From a virus, in the IMG/VR virus record IMGVR_UViG_3300043425_000060, positions 1-24,701 of that record: a DNA stretch of 24,701 nucleotides. One strand, written 5' to 3'. Each line of letters begins with the position of its first letter. Position 1 is the first letter of the stretch. The translations under genes were made by a program, and so were the position numbers. The notes under the pieces were generated by a model. It saw nothing but the letters and a program-made list of their open reading frames with translations, ran no database searches and was not told the origin of the DNA. Shown here one piece after another: positions 7,629 through 15,585 of the stretch.

Positions 7629-8474
7629 ATGGATAAAGATTTGATTATAGGATGCACCACTAACTACAAGTGGGACACAATTAAATATTGGGTAAACTCT
7701 ATCAATCAGAGTGGTTTTGCTGGTGATAAAGTTTTGATTATGATGAATGCTGACAAATACACTATGGATAAAGTGATTGAAGCAGGCTTCACAATCATTG
7801 GTTTCAATCAAGATGAACAAGGCAACCTTGTTTATGATTCACAATTGATGGTTCATGTCGAACGATTCTTACACATTTTCAATCATCTAAACAAAATCGA
7901 TTACCGTTATGTCATTACGACAGACGTTAAAGATGTTGTATTTCAAAGCAATCCTGTTGAATGGCTTGAGTTCATGCTTGACCCATTGAATCCTATGCAA
8001 TTAGTTTTTGCTAGTGAAAGTATCAAATATAAAGATGAACCTTGGGGTAATCAGAATCTATTAGAAACTTATGGTGAGTATATCTATAATTACTATAAAG
8101 ATAATACGATTTACAATGTAGGAGTATTAGCTGGTCGTGGTTATGCTATGAGAGACTTAGCTATGAATATCTTCCTTGCGTGTTTGAATAAACCTATTCC
8201 TATTACAGACCAATCAACGTTTAATGTGATTACGTCGATGGAGCCTTACAAGTCAACGAGTTACTATATGAATTCTGAAGATGGTTGGGCATGTCAATTA
8301 GGTACGACAGCAGACCCTTCTAAGATTGACGAATTTAGAGATAAATTGTTAGAATCTAGTCCTATCATTGATGGTGATATTGTTAAGACAAGCACAGGAC
8401 ATCCTTTTGTGATTGTTCACCAGTATGACCGAGTGCCAGAATGGCGCAAACTAATTGAGGCAAAATATGGCTAG
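7629..8474 (+). CDS. Putative glycosyltransferase (GT-A-like), first gene of sugar cassette
   Basis: This 281-residue protein looks like a GT-A-fold glycosyltransferase. It starts with the strand DLIIGCTTNYKW, followed by alternating helices and strands, and carries an acidic VITTDVKDVVF segment at about 95-105 that can serve as the metal/nucleotide-binding DxD-like motif. A second conserved-looking element, PITDQSTFN, fits the acceptor side. I cannot name the donor or acceptor. A good GGAG lies about 6 bases upstream. There is no signal peptide or membrane segment, so it should act in the cytoplasm. Its end overlaps the next glycosyltransferase by 8 bases, supporting one operon. Confidence 0.75.
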   Translation: MDKDLIIGCTTNYKWDTIKYWVNSINQSGFAGDKVLIMMNADKYTMDKVIEAGFTIIGFNQDEQGNLVYDSQLMVHVERFLHIFNHLNKIDYRYVITTDVKDVVFQSNPVEWLEFMLDPLNPMQLVFASESIKYKDEPWGNQNLLETYGEYIYNYYKDNTIYNVGVLAGRGYAMRDLAMNIFLACLNKPIPITDQSTFNVITSMEPYKSTSYYMNSEDGWACQLGTTADPSKIDEFRDKLLESSPIIDGDIVKTSTGHPFVIVHQYDRVPEWRKLIEAKYG

Positions 8475-9432
8475 AATTTTATATGTGGTGCATCGCTACG
8501 CACCATTTCCTGGTGGTTCTGAAAACTATGTTCGAGATATGGCTGAAGAGACTCTATCAAGAGGACATGAAGTTTGTGTCTTTACTGGTGAGCATCAAGG
8601 TGATTGGAATGGTGTTCGAGTAACTGATTTAATTAGTGTTCTAAATGAAAAGTGGGATTTGATTGTAATTCATGGTGGTGATGTTGGAGTACAAGATTTT
8701 GTATTACGTCATGCTTCAGCGATTCAATCGCCTATTCTGTTTATGTTGATTGTTCCTTCTGAAAGTCAAACATATCTAAATGCTATTAGAGAATGTGATT
8801 ATATAGGTTGCTCAACAAAAGAAGACTGGAACTATGTAATTGATAAAGGTGTTGTTACTAAGTCTAAAGAGATTAGACATGGTATTGACCCTAAAATCTC
8901 AACAGGACTTCCTGGCTTTAGAGAGAAATACGGAATCAAAACTCAATACATGTTCTTATCATGTGGCGGATATTGGCCTAATAAAGCTATGAAAGAACTT
9001 GTTGATACATTTAATAGACTTGGTCGTGATGATGTCACTTTAGTATTAACTGGTTATGATAACAGACATAATATTAAACCTGAAGAATCAGAATTCGTTA
9101 AACCATTGATGGTTGAGAATCGTGATGATGTCATGTCTGCTATTATGGAATCTGATTTGTATATCATGCATTCACATAAAGAAGGCTTCGGTCTTGTACT
9201 ACTTGAAGCTATGTTAAACAAAACACCTTGGACTTCAAGAAACATTGCAGGTGCTAAACTCTTAAAAGACTTTGGCTTCACATACGAACACGATGAAGAC
9301 TTGTTACAATATATGAAAGAATTCTTAGATGCTGGTTATGTAACAGACGAGAAGATTGATAATGCTTATGAGTTTGTAACATTAAATCACACAATTAAAA
9401 ATACAGTTGACGATATCTTAAAATTACTATGA
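8467..9432 (+). CDS. Glycosyltransferase, GT4-like (GT-B fold)
   Basis: This protein transfers a sugar from an activated donor, by family. It has the GT-B opening ILYVVHRYAPFPGGSENYV, where the Gly-Gly-Ser/Glu loop binds the acceptor side, and the GT4 donor-site motif HKEGFGLVLLEAM at about 237-249 with both E residues of the E-x7-E signature. An IRHGID element and the FLSCGGYWPNKAMKEL start of the second Rossmann domain also fit. The ATG at 8467 is chosen because it aligns with the first strand and has GAGG upstream; an in-frame start at 8455 would add four residues. It overlaps the upstream gene by 8 bases and the downstream gene by 4. Substrates are unknown. Confidence 0.9.
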   Translation: MARILYVVHRYAPFPGGSENYVRDMAEETLSRGHEVCVFTGEHQGDWNGVRVTDLISVLNEKWDLIVIHGGDVGVQDFVLRHASAIQSPILFMLIVPSESQTYLNAIRECDYIGCSTKEDWNYVIDKGVVTKSKEIRHGIDPKISTGLPGFREKYGIKTQYMFLSCGGYWPNKAMKELVDTFNRLGRDDVTLVLTGYDNRHNIKPEESEFVKPLMVENRDDVMSAIMESDLYIMHSHKEGFGLVLLEAMLNKTPWTSRNIAGAKLLKDFGFTYEHDEDLLQYMKEFLDAGYVTDEKIDNAYEFVTLNHTIKNTVDDILKLL

Positions 9433-10052
9433 ATTTTACCTTTGCTATAACAACAGATTATTCCAATATGGAACAAATCTATGAAGTCATTGCTTCGATT
9501 AGAGAATTGAATGTACCTAAGTATGAAATACTACTGATTGGTGACAAACACTTCTATGATGACCCTGATGTTAGATATATACACTTCGATGATACTGAAC
9601 GTAAAGGTTGGGTAACTCGTAAGAAAAATATTCTATGCCAAGAAGCGCAGTATGAGAATATTGTATTGATGCATGACTACTATGTTTTTGATAAAGACTG
9701 GTACAAATCATATCTTGAGTTTGGTGATGATTGGGATGTCTGTTCTAATGCTCAGTTATTGATGAATGGTAAAAGACACTTTACTGATTGGGTAACTTGG
9801 GATTGTCCTTTGTACCCTAGATATACAGCATTACCTTATGATGAATGGGCATTAACTAATTACATGTATCAGTCAGGTGGTTATATGCTAGTCAAGAAAC
9901 ATGTGATGATGACTGAACCATTTAATGAAAATCTAACTTGGGGTCAAGCTGATGATGTGGAATGGTCTCTAAGAATTCGTACTAAATATAAAATGAAATG
10001 TAATGGCAAAGCCATTGTGAGACATAATAAAAGGCATCGTGATTGTGAATAA
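9429..10052 (+). CDS. Glycosyltransferase, GT2-like (GT-A fold), short
   Basis: This 207-residue protein is a compact GT-A glycosyltransferase. It begins with a FTFAITTDYSN strand and has a KGWVTRKKNILCQEA helix typical of GT2 enzymes. A metal-site-like MHDYY lies at about 81-85 and a catalytic-base-like WGQADDVEWSLRI at about 171-183, where the acidic pair replaces the usual E-D. The first ATG overlaps the preceding stop as ATGA, so translation is coupled. No membrane segment is present. The acceptor is unknown. Its C-terminus is basic and overlaps the GTG start of the next gene. Confidence 0.82.
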   Translation: MNFTFAITTDYSNMEQIYEVIASIRELNVPKYEILLIGDKHFYDDPDVRYIHFDDTERKGWVTRKKNILCQEAQYENIVLMHDYYVFDKDWYKSYLEFGDDWDVCSNAQLLMNGKRHFTDWVTWDCPLYPRYTALPYDEWALTNYMYQSGGYMLVKKHVMMTEPFNENLTWGQADDVEWSLRIRTKYKMKCNGKAIVRHNKRHRDCE

Positions 10053-11418
10053 ACTTGTTATATTTGATTTAGATGGTGTATTAATCGACTCTCGAGAATT
10101 ACACTATGAAGCATTAAATGAAGCATTAAATGAAATTGGTGAGCAATATGTTATTAGTCGTGATGAACACTTAAGTTTATATGATGGACTAAGCACAACC
10201 AAAAAATTAAAAATGTTGACCGAAAGAAAAGGTCTTCCTGTTGAATCTCATGATTTGGTTTGGAAAAACAAGCAAAACTCAACTATTAGTTTAGTTTCCG
10301 AACTAAAAATAAACCACACAGCAAGTTATATCTTTGGCCACCTGAAAATGCGTGGTTGGAAGATTGCAGTAGCCTCAAACAGTATTCGAGAGACTGTTCG
10401 TGTTGCACTGCATTCTATTGGTGTTTTAGGTTATGTTGATTACGTAGTCAGTAATGAAGACGTTAAACATACTAAACCACATCCTGAAATGTATTGGAGA
10501 TGCATGATTGCACTTAATGCATTACCTGAAAACACAATTATTGTAGAAGACAGTCATATTGGTCGAGAAGGTGCTATCAAGTCTGGCGGTAATCTTTATC
10601 CAGTTAAGAACGCAGACGATTTAAATGGCAACAGATTTTTACAATACGTTGATGATTTTGAATTGACAAATAAAAATATTAATGTACCATGGAGAAATGA
10701 AAAGATGAATGTATTAATTCCTATGGCTGGTGCTGGCTCTAGATTCGCACAAGCAGGATACACTTTCCCTAAACCTTTGATTGAAGTCAACGGTAAACCT
10801 ATGATTCAAGTTGTAGTTGAAAACTTGAATGTAGAAGCACACTTCATTTACTTGGTACAAAAAGAGCACTATGAGAAATATAATCTTAAACAGTTGCTCA
10901 ATCTAATTACACCTGGTTGCGACATCATTCAAGTTGATGGTGTTACTGATGGTGCCGCAAGAACTACATTGTTAGCAAAAGAATTGATTGATAACGGTGA
11001 GCCTTTATTGATGGCTAACTCAGACCAATATGTTGAATGGAATTCTAATGAAGTGTTGTATGCATTTACTGCCGATGAAGTTGATGGTGGTATCGTAACA
11101 TTCAAAGCAACTCATCCTAAGTGGTCATTCGCTAAGATTGGTGATGATGGTTTCATTTCTGAAGTTGCTGAGAAGAATCCTATTTCTGATAATGCAACAG
11201 TGGGAATCTATTACTGGAAGAAAGGTTCAGACTATGTTAAGTATGCTGAACAAATGATTTCAAAAGACATTCGCACTAATGGTGAATTCTACACATGTCC
11301 TTCATTCAATGAAGCGATTGCTGATGGTAAGAAGATTAGAAACAAATCAATTGAAAAGATGTGGGGTTTAGGTACACCTGAAGACTTACATTATTATTTG
11401 GAGAATCATAGAGTATGA
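10039..11418 (+). CDS. HAD phosphatase fused to sugar-phosphate nucleotidyltransferase
   Basis: This 459-residue protein joins two enzymes. Residues about 1-205 form a HAD hydrolase with DLDGVLIDS (nucleophile D10, D12), VASNS at about 111-115, HTKPHPEMY (Lys at about 146) and VEDSHIG (Asp at about 171), so it likely removes phosphate from a sugar phosphate. Residues 223-459 form a nucleotidyltransferase with MAGAGSRF at about 229-236, FPKPLIEVNGKPMI and a metal-site-like NSDQY at about 328-332, likely making an NDP-sugar. The start is GTG at 10039 or 10045. An internal GGAG about 10 bases before the ATG at 10705 could also produce the nucleotidyltransferase alone. The pair would supply the donor for the neighbouring transferases, which is an inference. 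Confidence 0.9.
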   Translation: MIVNKLVIFDLDGVLIDSRELHYEALNEALNEIGEQYVISRDEHLSLYDGLSTTKKLKMLTERKGLPVESHDLVWKNKQNSTISLVSELKINHTASYIFGHLKMRGWKIAVASNSIRETVRVALHSIGVLGYVDYVVSNEDVKHTKPHPEMYWRCMIALNALPENTIIVEDSHIGREGAIKSGGNLYPVKNADDLNGNRFLQYVDDFELTNKNINVPWRNEKMNVLIPMAGAGSRFAQAGYTFPKPLIEVNGKPMIQVVVENLNVEAHFIYLVQKEHYEKYNLKQLLNLITPGCDIIQVDGVTDGAARTTLLAKELIDNGEPLLMANSDQYVEWNSNEVLYAFTADEVDGGIVTFKATHPKWSFAKIGDDGFISEVAEKNPISDNATVGIYYWKKGSDYVKYAEQMISKDIRTNGEFYTCPSFNEAIADGKKIRNKSIEKMWGLGTPEDLHYYLENHRV

Positions 11419-12155
11419 AAGTAGCCGTTATTTTAACTGGTCATATGCGTAGTTGGGGAAAAGTATTTCCTAACTTTAAAGAAAAAGTACTTGACAAATA
11501 TAATCCTGATGTTTTTATTCACACATGGTCAGACGAAGGTTGGTGGACTCCTGGTGATAAAGTAACTGAAACAGGTGTATTTGATGATAGTCCTGAGATT
11601 AATGTAGGTGCAATCATTCAAGCATATCAACCAAAAGATATTCGACTTGAAGATTGGAACAAAAGAATAATTGATGATGTTCCTTCATTTAACGAACACT
11701 TTGAACAAAGAGGATATGAATATCCTAACTTTGCACATAAACCTAGAAACATTTTAAGTATGTTTTATAAGTTGAGTGAAGGTGTTTCTCTTATGAATAA
11801 CTATGCGGCTAAGAATGGTCAGCAATATGATTTAGTTATTCGTATGAGACCTGATATGATTATTGATGATTTACCTGATTTTGAATTGAACAAGTTCTAC
11901 ACACTTGCTCATAAGAATCATCTTGGTCAAGGTACAGGTGACATGATTCAAGTAGGTAGTGTATTGCAAATGAATCTATTTGCTTTATTACCACAAAATA
12001 TAAACCTTCTATATAATCATACACAGTTATTATGTCCTCATGTATTATCTGAAACATGGATTAATGCATTACATTTAAACTGGGAAGAATTCTCAATCAA
12101 TAAAACTATTATGCATACACCAAAAGGTCCGTATGTGGAAATGACAAATGAATAA
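11415..12155 (+). CDS. Putative polysaccharide-biosynthesis glycosyltransferase-like protein
   Basis: This 246-residue protein has the hallmarks of a poorly characterised glycosyltransferase-like family found in surface polysaccharide clusters: an opening KVAVILTGHMRSW, then YNPDVFIHTW at about 29-38, and RMRPDMII near the middle, where the acidic RPD may serve as the metal site. It overlaps its neighbours by 4 and 8 bases. There is no signal peptide or transmembrane stretch. I place it with the sugar cassette by motifs and context. The donor, acceptor and even the transferase activity are unproven. Confidence 0.75.
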   Translation: MKVAVILTGHMRSWGKVFPNFKEKVLDKYNPDVFIHTWSDEGWWTPGDKVTETGVFDDSPEINVGAIIQAYQPKDIRLEDWNKRIIDDVPSFNEHFEQRGYEYPNFAHKPRNILSMFYKLSEGVSLMNNYAAKNGQQYDLVIRMRPDMIIDDLPDFELNKFYTLAHKNHLGQGTGDMIQVGSVLQMNLFALLPQNINLLYNHTQLLCPHVLSETWINALHLNWEEFSINKTIMHTPKGPYVEMTNE

Positions 12156-12828
12156 TTTCGAAAAGATTGTTACGCTAACAGACGGCCCTGTTCAGTATGA
12201 GATGACTGGTACTAATAATATTAAGATGGTACAGCATCCATATCCATACTCAATTAAAAAAGAAGAGTTTGAATTCTTAACTAAACTGATTGCAGATAAT
12301 AACCTTAAAAATGGATATGAGTGTGCAACAGCTTTTGGTGTAAGTTCACTTGCTATTGGGCTAGGCTTTAAACAAACTGGTGGTAAATGTGTGACTATGG
12401 ATGCATACATTGAAGAAAAGTGTAAGAATCCAGGTAAGTATAAAGACTTCGCTCGTGAAGTTTATGATAAAGCTGATGGTTTTAAATCAGTCAATTATTT
12501 AATTGAAAAATTTGATTTGAAAGACACATTGTATCCTGAAATTGGTTGGAGTCCTGATGATACAGAAACTGCCGTTAGAAAACACATCAAAGAACCTTTA
12601 GATTTTGTGTTCATTGATGCAGGACACTTTCCTGAACAAATGATTAAAGATATTGATGCATTCTTACCATTATTAGGTGAAAAGTATATTTTAGCATTTC
12701 ATGATGTATATGCATGGAGTTTTTCTGAAGCTGTGCATGAACACTTATTCAATAAAATAGGCAAGCGAGTTGAGATTAAAGTTCCTCATCCTGCTGGTGA
12801 AAATTTAGCGATTGTTTGGAATCTATAA
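12148..12828 (+). CDS. SAM-dependent methyltransferase, class I (Methyltransf_24-like)
   Basis: This 226-residue protein is a class I methyltransferase. The SAM-binding region reads GYECATAFGVSSLAIGL at about 56-72, where GxxxG is replaced by a looser A-x-G loop, followed by an acidic residue after strand 2 in CVTMDAY. The DFVFIDAGHFPEQMIKDI stretch matches the strand-4 region of sugar and small-molecule O-methyltransferases in polysaccharide clusters. It could cap or modify the glycan made by the cassette, which is an inference from position. The stop overlaps the next start as TAATG, implying coupled translation. Confidence 0.82.
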   Translation: MNNFEKIVTLTDGPVQYEMTGTNNIKMVQHPYPYSIKKEEFEFLTKLIADNNLKNGYECATAFGVSSLAIGLGFKQTGGKCVTMDAYIEEKCKNPGKYKDFAREVYDKADGFKSVNYLIEKFDLKDTLYPEIGWSPDDTETAVRKHIKEPLDFVFIDAGHFPEQMIKDIDAFLPLLGEKYILAFHDVYAWSFSEAVHEHLFNKIGKRVEIKVPHPAGENLAIVWNL

Positions 12829-13280
12829 TGATACTAATAGCACATAGAGGTAATTTATCTGGTCCTAATCCAACACAAGAAAATAAACCTGAATACATTC
12901 AACAAGCACTTGATGAAGGTTATTCAGTTGAAATTGATTTAAGAATGAAAGATGATGTTTTATTTTTAGGTCATGATTATGCTCAGTATGAAGTTGATGA
13001 AGAGTTTTTAGACAAATATAGTGGAAGACTTTGGGTACATTGTAAAGATGCTAAAGCTTTCACTAGAGCATTACAACTAAATCTAAATTGTTTTTGGCAC
13101 AATACAGACGACTATACTATGACTAGTTATGGATATGTCTGGTGTTTTCCAAGTAAAGAACCTGTAGGCAAAATGAGTGTTACTGTGTTACCTGAACTAT
13201 ATGCTGATGTATCAGAAATAGATAAAGAAAAAGTGTTTGCAGTGTGTTCAGACTACGTTTCAAAGATAAAAAACATATAA
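12828..13280 (+). CDS. Short GDPD/PI-PLC-like phosphodiesterase
   Basis: This 150-residue protein resembles the front half of glycerophosphodiester phosphodiesterases. It has IAHRG at 4-8, then VEIDLRMKDD and FLGHD, supplying the His, Glu, Asp and His expected at the metal/catalytic site. Full GDPD enzymes are about 230-300 residues, but I recall a short stand-alone family of this length in surface-sugar clusters of marine bacteria and phages, including the FWHNTDDYT and YVWCFPSKE segments. The ATG at 12828 shares its A with the upstream stop codon. The reaction is unknown; cleavage of a phosphodiester in a glycan or lipid is one possibility. Its stop overlaps a late promoter. Confidence 0.78.
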   Translation: MILIAHRGNLSGPNPTQENKPEYIQQALDEGYSVEIDLRMKDDVLFLGHDYAQYEVDEEFLDKYSGRLWVHCKDAKAFTRALQLNLNCFWHNTDDYTMTSYGYVWCFPSKEPVGKMSVTVLPELYADVSEIDKEKVFAVCSDYVSKIKNI

Positions 13281-13283
13281 ATA
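13276..13283 (+). promoter_or_regulatory. T4-type late promoter box TATAAATA
   Basis: TATAAATA overlaps the stop codon of the phosphodiesterase gene. A start about 6-8 bases further would give a leader of roughly 23 bases before the ATG at 13314, containing a GAGG. This is the classical T4 late layout and separates the sugar cassette from the virion genes. Confidence 0.8.
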
Positions 13284-13313
13284 CAGTATATTCTGCTATA
13301 GAGGCCGAGGACA

Positions 13314-15137
13314 ATGAAGAAAAAAACAATCAAAGAATTTATTCAAATGCCTATTGATGTTCTGTTCGAACAAATCATTCAAGAAGGTGTTCACGACAAA
13401 GCAATTTTCAAAGCAGTATTCTTAGCTGGTGGTCCTGGTTCTGGTAAAGACTATGTGTTAGACAACACATTGGCAGGTCACGGTTTAACAGAAATCAATT
13501 CAGATAAAGCATTAGAGTACTTGATGGACCGAGAAGGTCTTGATAAACGTATGCCTAAGTCTGAAGAGGATGCACGTAATCTCATTCGTGGTAAAGCAAA
13601 AAACGTTACTGAGTTACGTCAAAGATTAGCACTTCAAGGTCGTAATGGTCTTATCATTAACGGCACAGGTGATGACCCTGAAAAAATCAAAAAGATTAAA
13701 GAACGTTTAGAAGAACTAGGTTATGAATCATCTATGGTGATGGTTAATACTGCCGATGAAGTTTCTAAGCAACGTAATATCGAACGTGGTCAACGTGGCG
13801 GCCGTACAGTTCCTGAAGAAATTAGAAAAGAGAAATGGGATTCAGTACAAGCGGCTAGACCAGAATTAGCAAAACTATTTGGTGATGGTTATAGAGAGTT
13901 TGATAACTCCGAAGATTTAAGACAAGCACCACCAGAGGTTGCTCAACAGAAAAAAGATGAGATGTTAGACATCTATAAAGGTGTTAAAGAGTTTGTAGCT
14001 AAACCTCCTAAACACGAAAATGCTCAAGCATGGATTGCTCAAGAATTACAATCAAAAGACGCACTTAAAGTTAGAAAAGCTGATGTTGGTCGTTTACCAG
14101 CAGACCATGCTGATGAAAAAGGTATGTCTAGTCAAGCTAAACAAATGGGCTTGCAATATCTAGGTTATGGTCGATATGGTAAGAATCATAAAGTTACACA
14201 TCGTGTTGTTAATGGTAAACTAGTAGAAGTGCCTAAAGCACCAGTTGCTCAACCTAGAAATGTTCCTATTACAGGTTCATCTATGTCTGCTAAGAATGTT
14301 AACACATCTAGCAAAGCTAAAGTACCATTAAAAGCAAAAAATGTATTATCTACATTAAAAACAAAAGAAGTTCAAAAAGAAGATATCAATTCTACATTCG
14401 GTCAGTTGTTCAGTGAAAGTTATGAGTTTTCAGATTCTGGTGCTCGTAATCTATTGACGTTAGGTACCGAGATGTCAAACAATGATTCTATTGCAGAATC
14501 TAATTTAGAGTTGACATCTAAACAGATGGAAAATATGAAGTTACTTAAAGATAGTCACGGCAAAGTGAGAATCTTTATGATGCGTCGTTCGGCCACGGAA
14601 CACGCAAATCAAAAAGGTGGTGTTGTTTATAAAGCACCTCGTGGTTATGTTATTAAATTAATGGAGAATGTAAATGAAGAATTTATTGATAAAGATAGTG
14701 GATTGGCTGTTTGGAGTGACGAAGTACGACAAGATGGCAAGAGAACTTTCGGAAGCTTACGTGAAAGCACAGGAAGAAATCGAGAAGAAAGCGGTAGAGG
14801 AATTCTTAGCGAGGGAATCAACGAATGTGCAAGCGACACCAGTTGCGGTTGCTCCGACACAAAAACCAAAAAGTCGCTCAAACAGACGAAGAAAGAATTA
14901 CAGCAAAAGTCAGAAAGTAGCATCAACGAAATAGATGCTGGAACAGAATCAGGTATATCTTTATCTGGATGCGGTGAAAATCCATCAAGAGGTTCTTTAA
15001 GCACTAGAGCAAAGAAGAAACCTTTTGATGAGATGACTGGTGATGAAACCACATATAGTATTGGTGCTCAAAAAGAAGACGAATTAAAGAAACAAGGTAT
15101 TAGTTTATCATCATTCAAATCTAAGAAAGTAGTCTAG
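13314..15137 (+). CDS. P-loop kinase-like (zeta-toxin-like) late phage protein
   Basis: This 607-residue late protein has an N-terminal P-loop domain with AVFLAGGPGSGKDYVLDN (Walker A at about 39-46), a following NSDKALEYL and an arginine-rich RNIERGQRGGRTVPEE lid. It resembles zeta-toxin-type or polynucleotide kinases, but the substrate is unknown. The N-terminus (IKEFIQMPIDVLFEQIIQEG) contains IQE|G at 22-25, fitting a gp21-type prohead protease site. The middle (about 240-450) is linker-rich. The end, FDEMTGDETT to SLSSFKSKK, is of a type I recall in marine phages. Codons about 455-540 overlap a second gene in the +1 frame and have odd codon use and composition there. A virion-packaged enzyme is a plausible inference. 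Confidence 0.85.
   Translation: MKKKTIKEFIQMPIDVLFEQIIQEGVHDKAIFKAVFLAGGPGSGKDYVLDNTLAGHGLTEINSDKALEYLMDREGLDKRMPKSEEDARNLIRGKAKNVTELRQRLALQGRNGLIINGTGDDPEKIKKIKERLEELGYESSMVMVNTADEVSKQRNIERGQRGGRTVPEEIRKEKWDSVQAARPELAKLFGDGYREFDNSEDLRQAPPEVAQQKKDEMLDIYKGVKEFVAKPPKHENAQAWIAQELQSKDALKVRKADVGRLPADHADEKGMSSQAKQMGLQYLGYGRYGKNHKVTHRVVNGKLVEVPKAPVAQPRNVPITGSSMSAKNVNTSSKAKVPLKAKNVLSTLKTKEVQKEDINSTFGQLFSESYEFSDSGARNLLTLGTEMSNNDSIAESNLELTSKQMENMKLLKDSHGKVRIFMMRRSATEHANQKGGVVYKAPRGYVIKLMENVNEEFIDKDSGLAVWSDEVRQDGKRTFGSLRESTGRNREESGRGILSEGINECASDTSCGCSDTKTKKSLKQTKKELQQKSESSINEIDAGTESGISLSGCGENPSRGSLSTRAKKKPFDEMTGDETTYSIGAQKEDELKKQGISLSSFKSKKVV
14674..14934 (+). CDS. Overprinted small gene nested in the kinase-like gene, 86 aa
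   Basis: An 86-residue frame lies wholly inside the kinase-like gene, shifted by +1. GGAGA lies 7 bases before its ATG, a better site than many neighbours have. The product looks designed: a hydrophobic/amphipathic N-terminus (MKNLLIKIVDWLFGV), a charged helix likely to coil (ARELSEAYVKAQEEIEKKAVEEFL), a Pro/Ala/Val/Gln linker and a basic tail (SRSNRRRKNYSKSQK). In the same stretch the host frame is Ser/Gly/Arg/Thr/Cys-rich with codons (agc, gga, acc, tcc, ctc) rare elsewhere, as expected where two frames are constrained. I do not recognise a family. It may bind membrane and nucleic acid, which is an inference. Confidence 0.65.
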   Translation: MKNLLIKIVDWLFGVTKYDKMARELSEAYVKAQEEIEKKAVEEFLARESTNVQATPVAVAPTQKPKSRSNRRRKNYSKSQKVASTK

Positions 15138-15138
15138 C

Positions 15139-15585
15139 ATGAAAAGATTTAAAGATTTAAAAGAAAGCTTAAAGAAAGCTTGTTGGAAAGGCTATGAAGC
15201 AATAGGAACAAAAACCAAGAACGGTAAAGAAGTTCCTAACTGTGTTCCTGTAAAAGAAGAAAATGATGAATATTGTGATGCTTGTGATAGATTAAAAAAA
15301 GATTGTATTTGCGATGAGCAAGTCAAAGAAGACTGGCAAAAAGTAAACAAGGCTGACAACACCGATGGTATGAGCCAAAAAGCAGTCAATGCGTATCGAC
15401 GTGAGAATCCAGGTTCTAAACTGAAAACAGCAGTGACTGAAAAGAATCCTTCAGGTAAACGTGCTTCACGTAGAAAATCATTCTGTGCTCGTATGAGTGG
15501 AATGAAGAGTGCTCATGCAAGTGCTGAGACTAAACGTGACCCCGATAGTCCAATCAATAAAGCATTACGTCGTTGGAGATGCTAA
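15139..15585 (+). CDS. DUF6321-type phage protein with a CWKGYE module and a four-Cys knuckle
   Basis: This 148-residue basic protein has three parts. Residues 1-13 (MKRFKDLKESLKK) resemble a capsid-targeting N-terminus. Residues 15-37 are a CWKGYEAIGTK...NCVPV module that recurs in the protein encoded at 18121. Residues 46-58 (CDACDRLKKDCIC) offer four Cys that could bind zinc. The C-terminal part, from DNTDGMSQKAVNAYRREN to INKALRRWRC, matches the DUF6321 family as I remember it, with KRASRRKSFCARMSGM in the middle. Basic charge and late position fit a DNA-associated internal head protein, but function is unknown. It starts 1 base after the preceding stop. Confidence 0.85.
   Translation: MKRFKDLKESLKKACWKGYEAIGTKTKNGKEVPNCVPVKEENDEYCDACDRLKKDCICDEQVKEDWQKVNKADNTDGMSQKAVNAYRRENPGSKLKTAVTEKNPSGKRASRRKSFCARMSGMKSAHASAETKRDPDSPINKALRRWRC

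Noticed and set aside
12828-13280. The GDPD-like gene as a truncated pseudogene
   Set aside because: It is about half the length of classical GDPD enzymes, but it has a proper start, coupled translation, intact motifs and the length of a short stand-alone family I recall.
14645-15052. A 135-codon minus-strand frame opposite the kinase-like gene
   Set aside because: Ser/Leu/Phe-rich shadow translation with no ribosome site, and all neighbours are on the + strand. It overlaps the dual-coding stretch, so its length probably follows from the unusual composition there.
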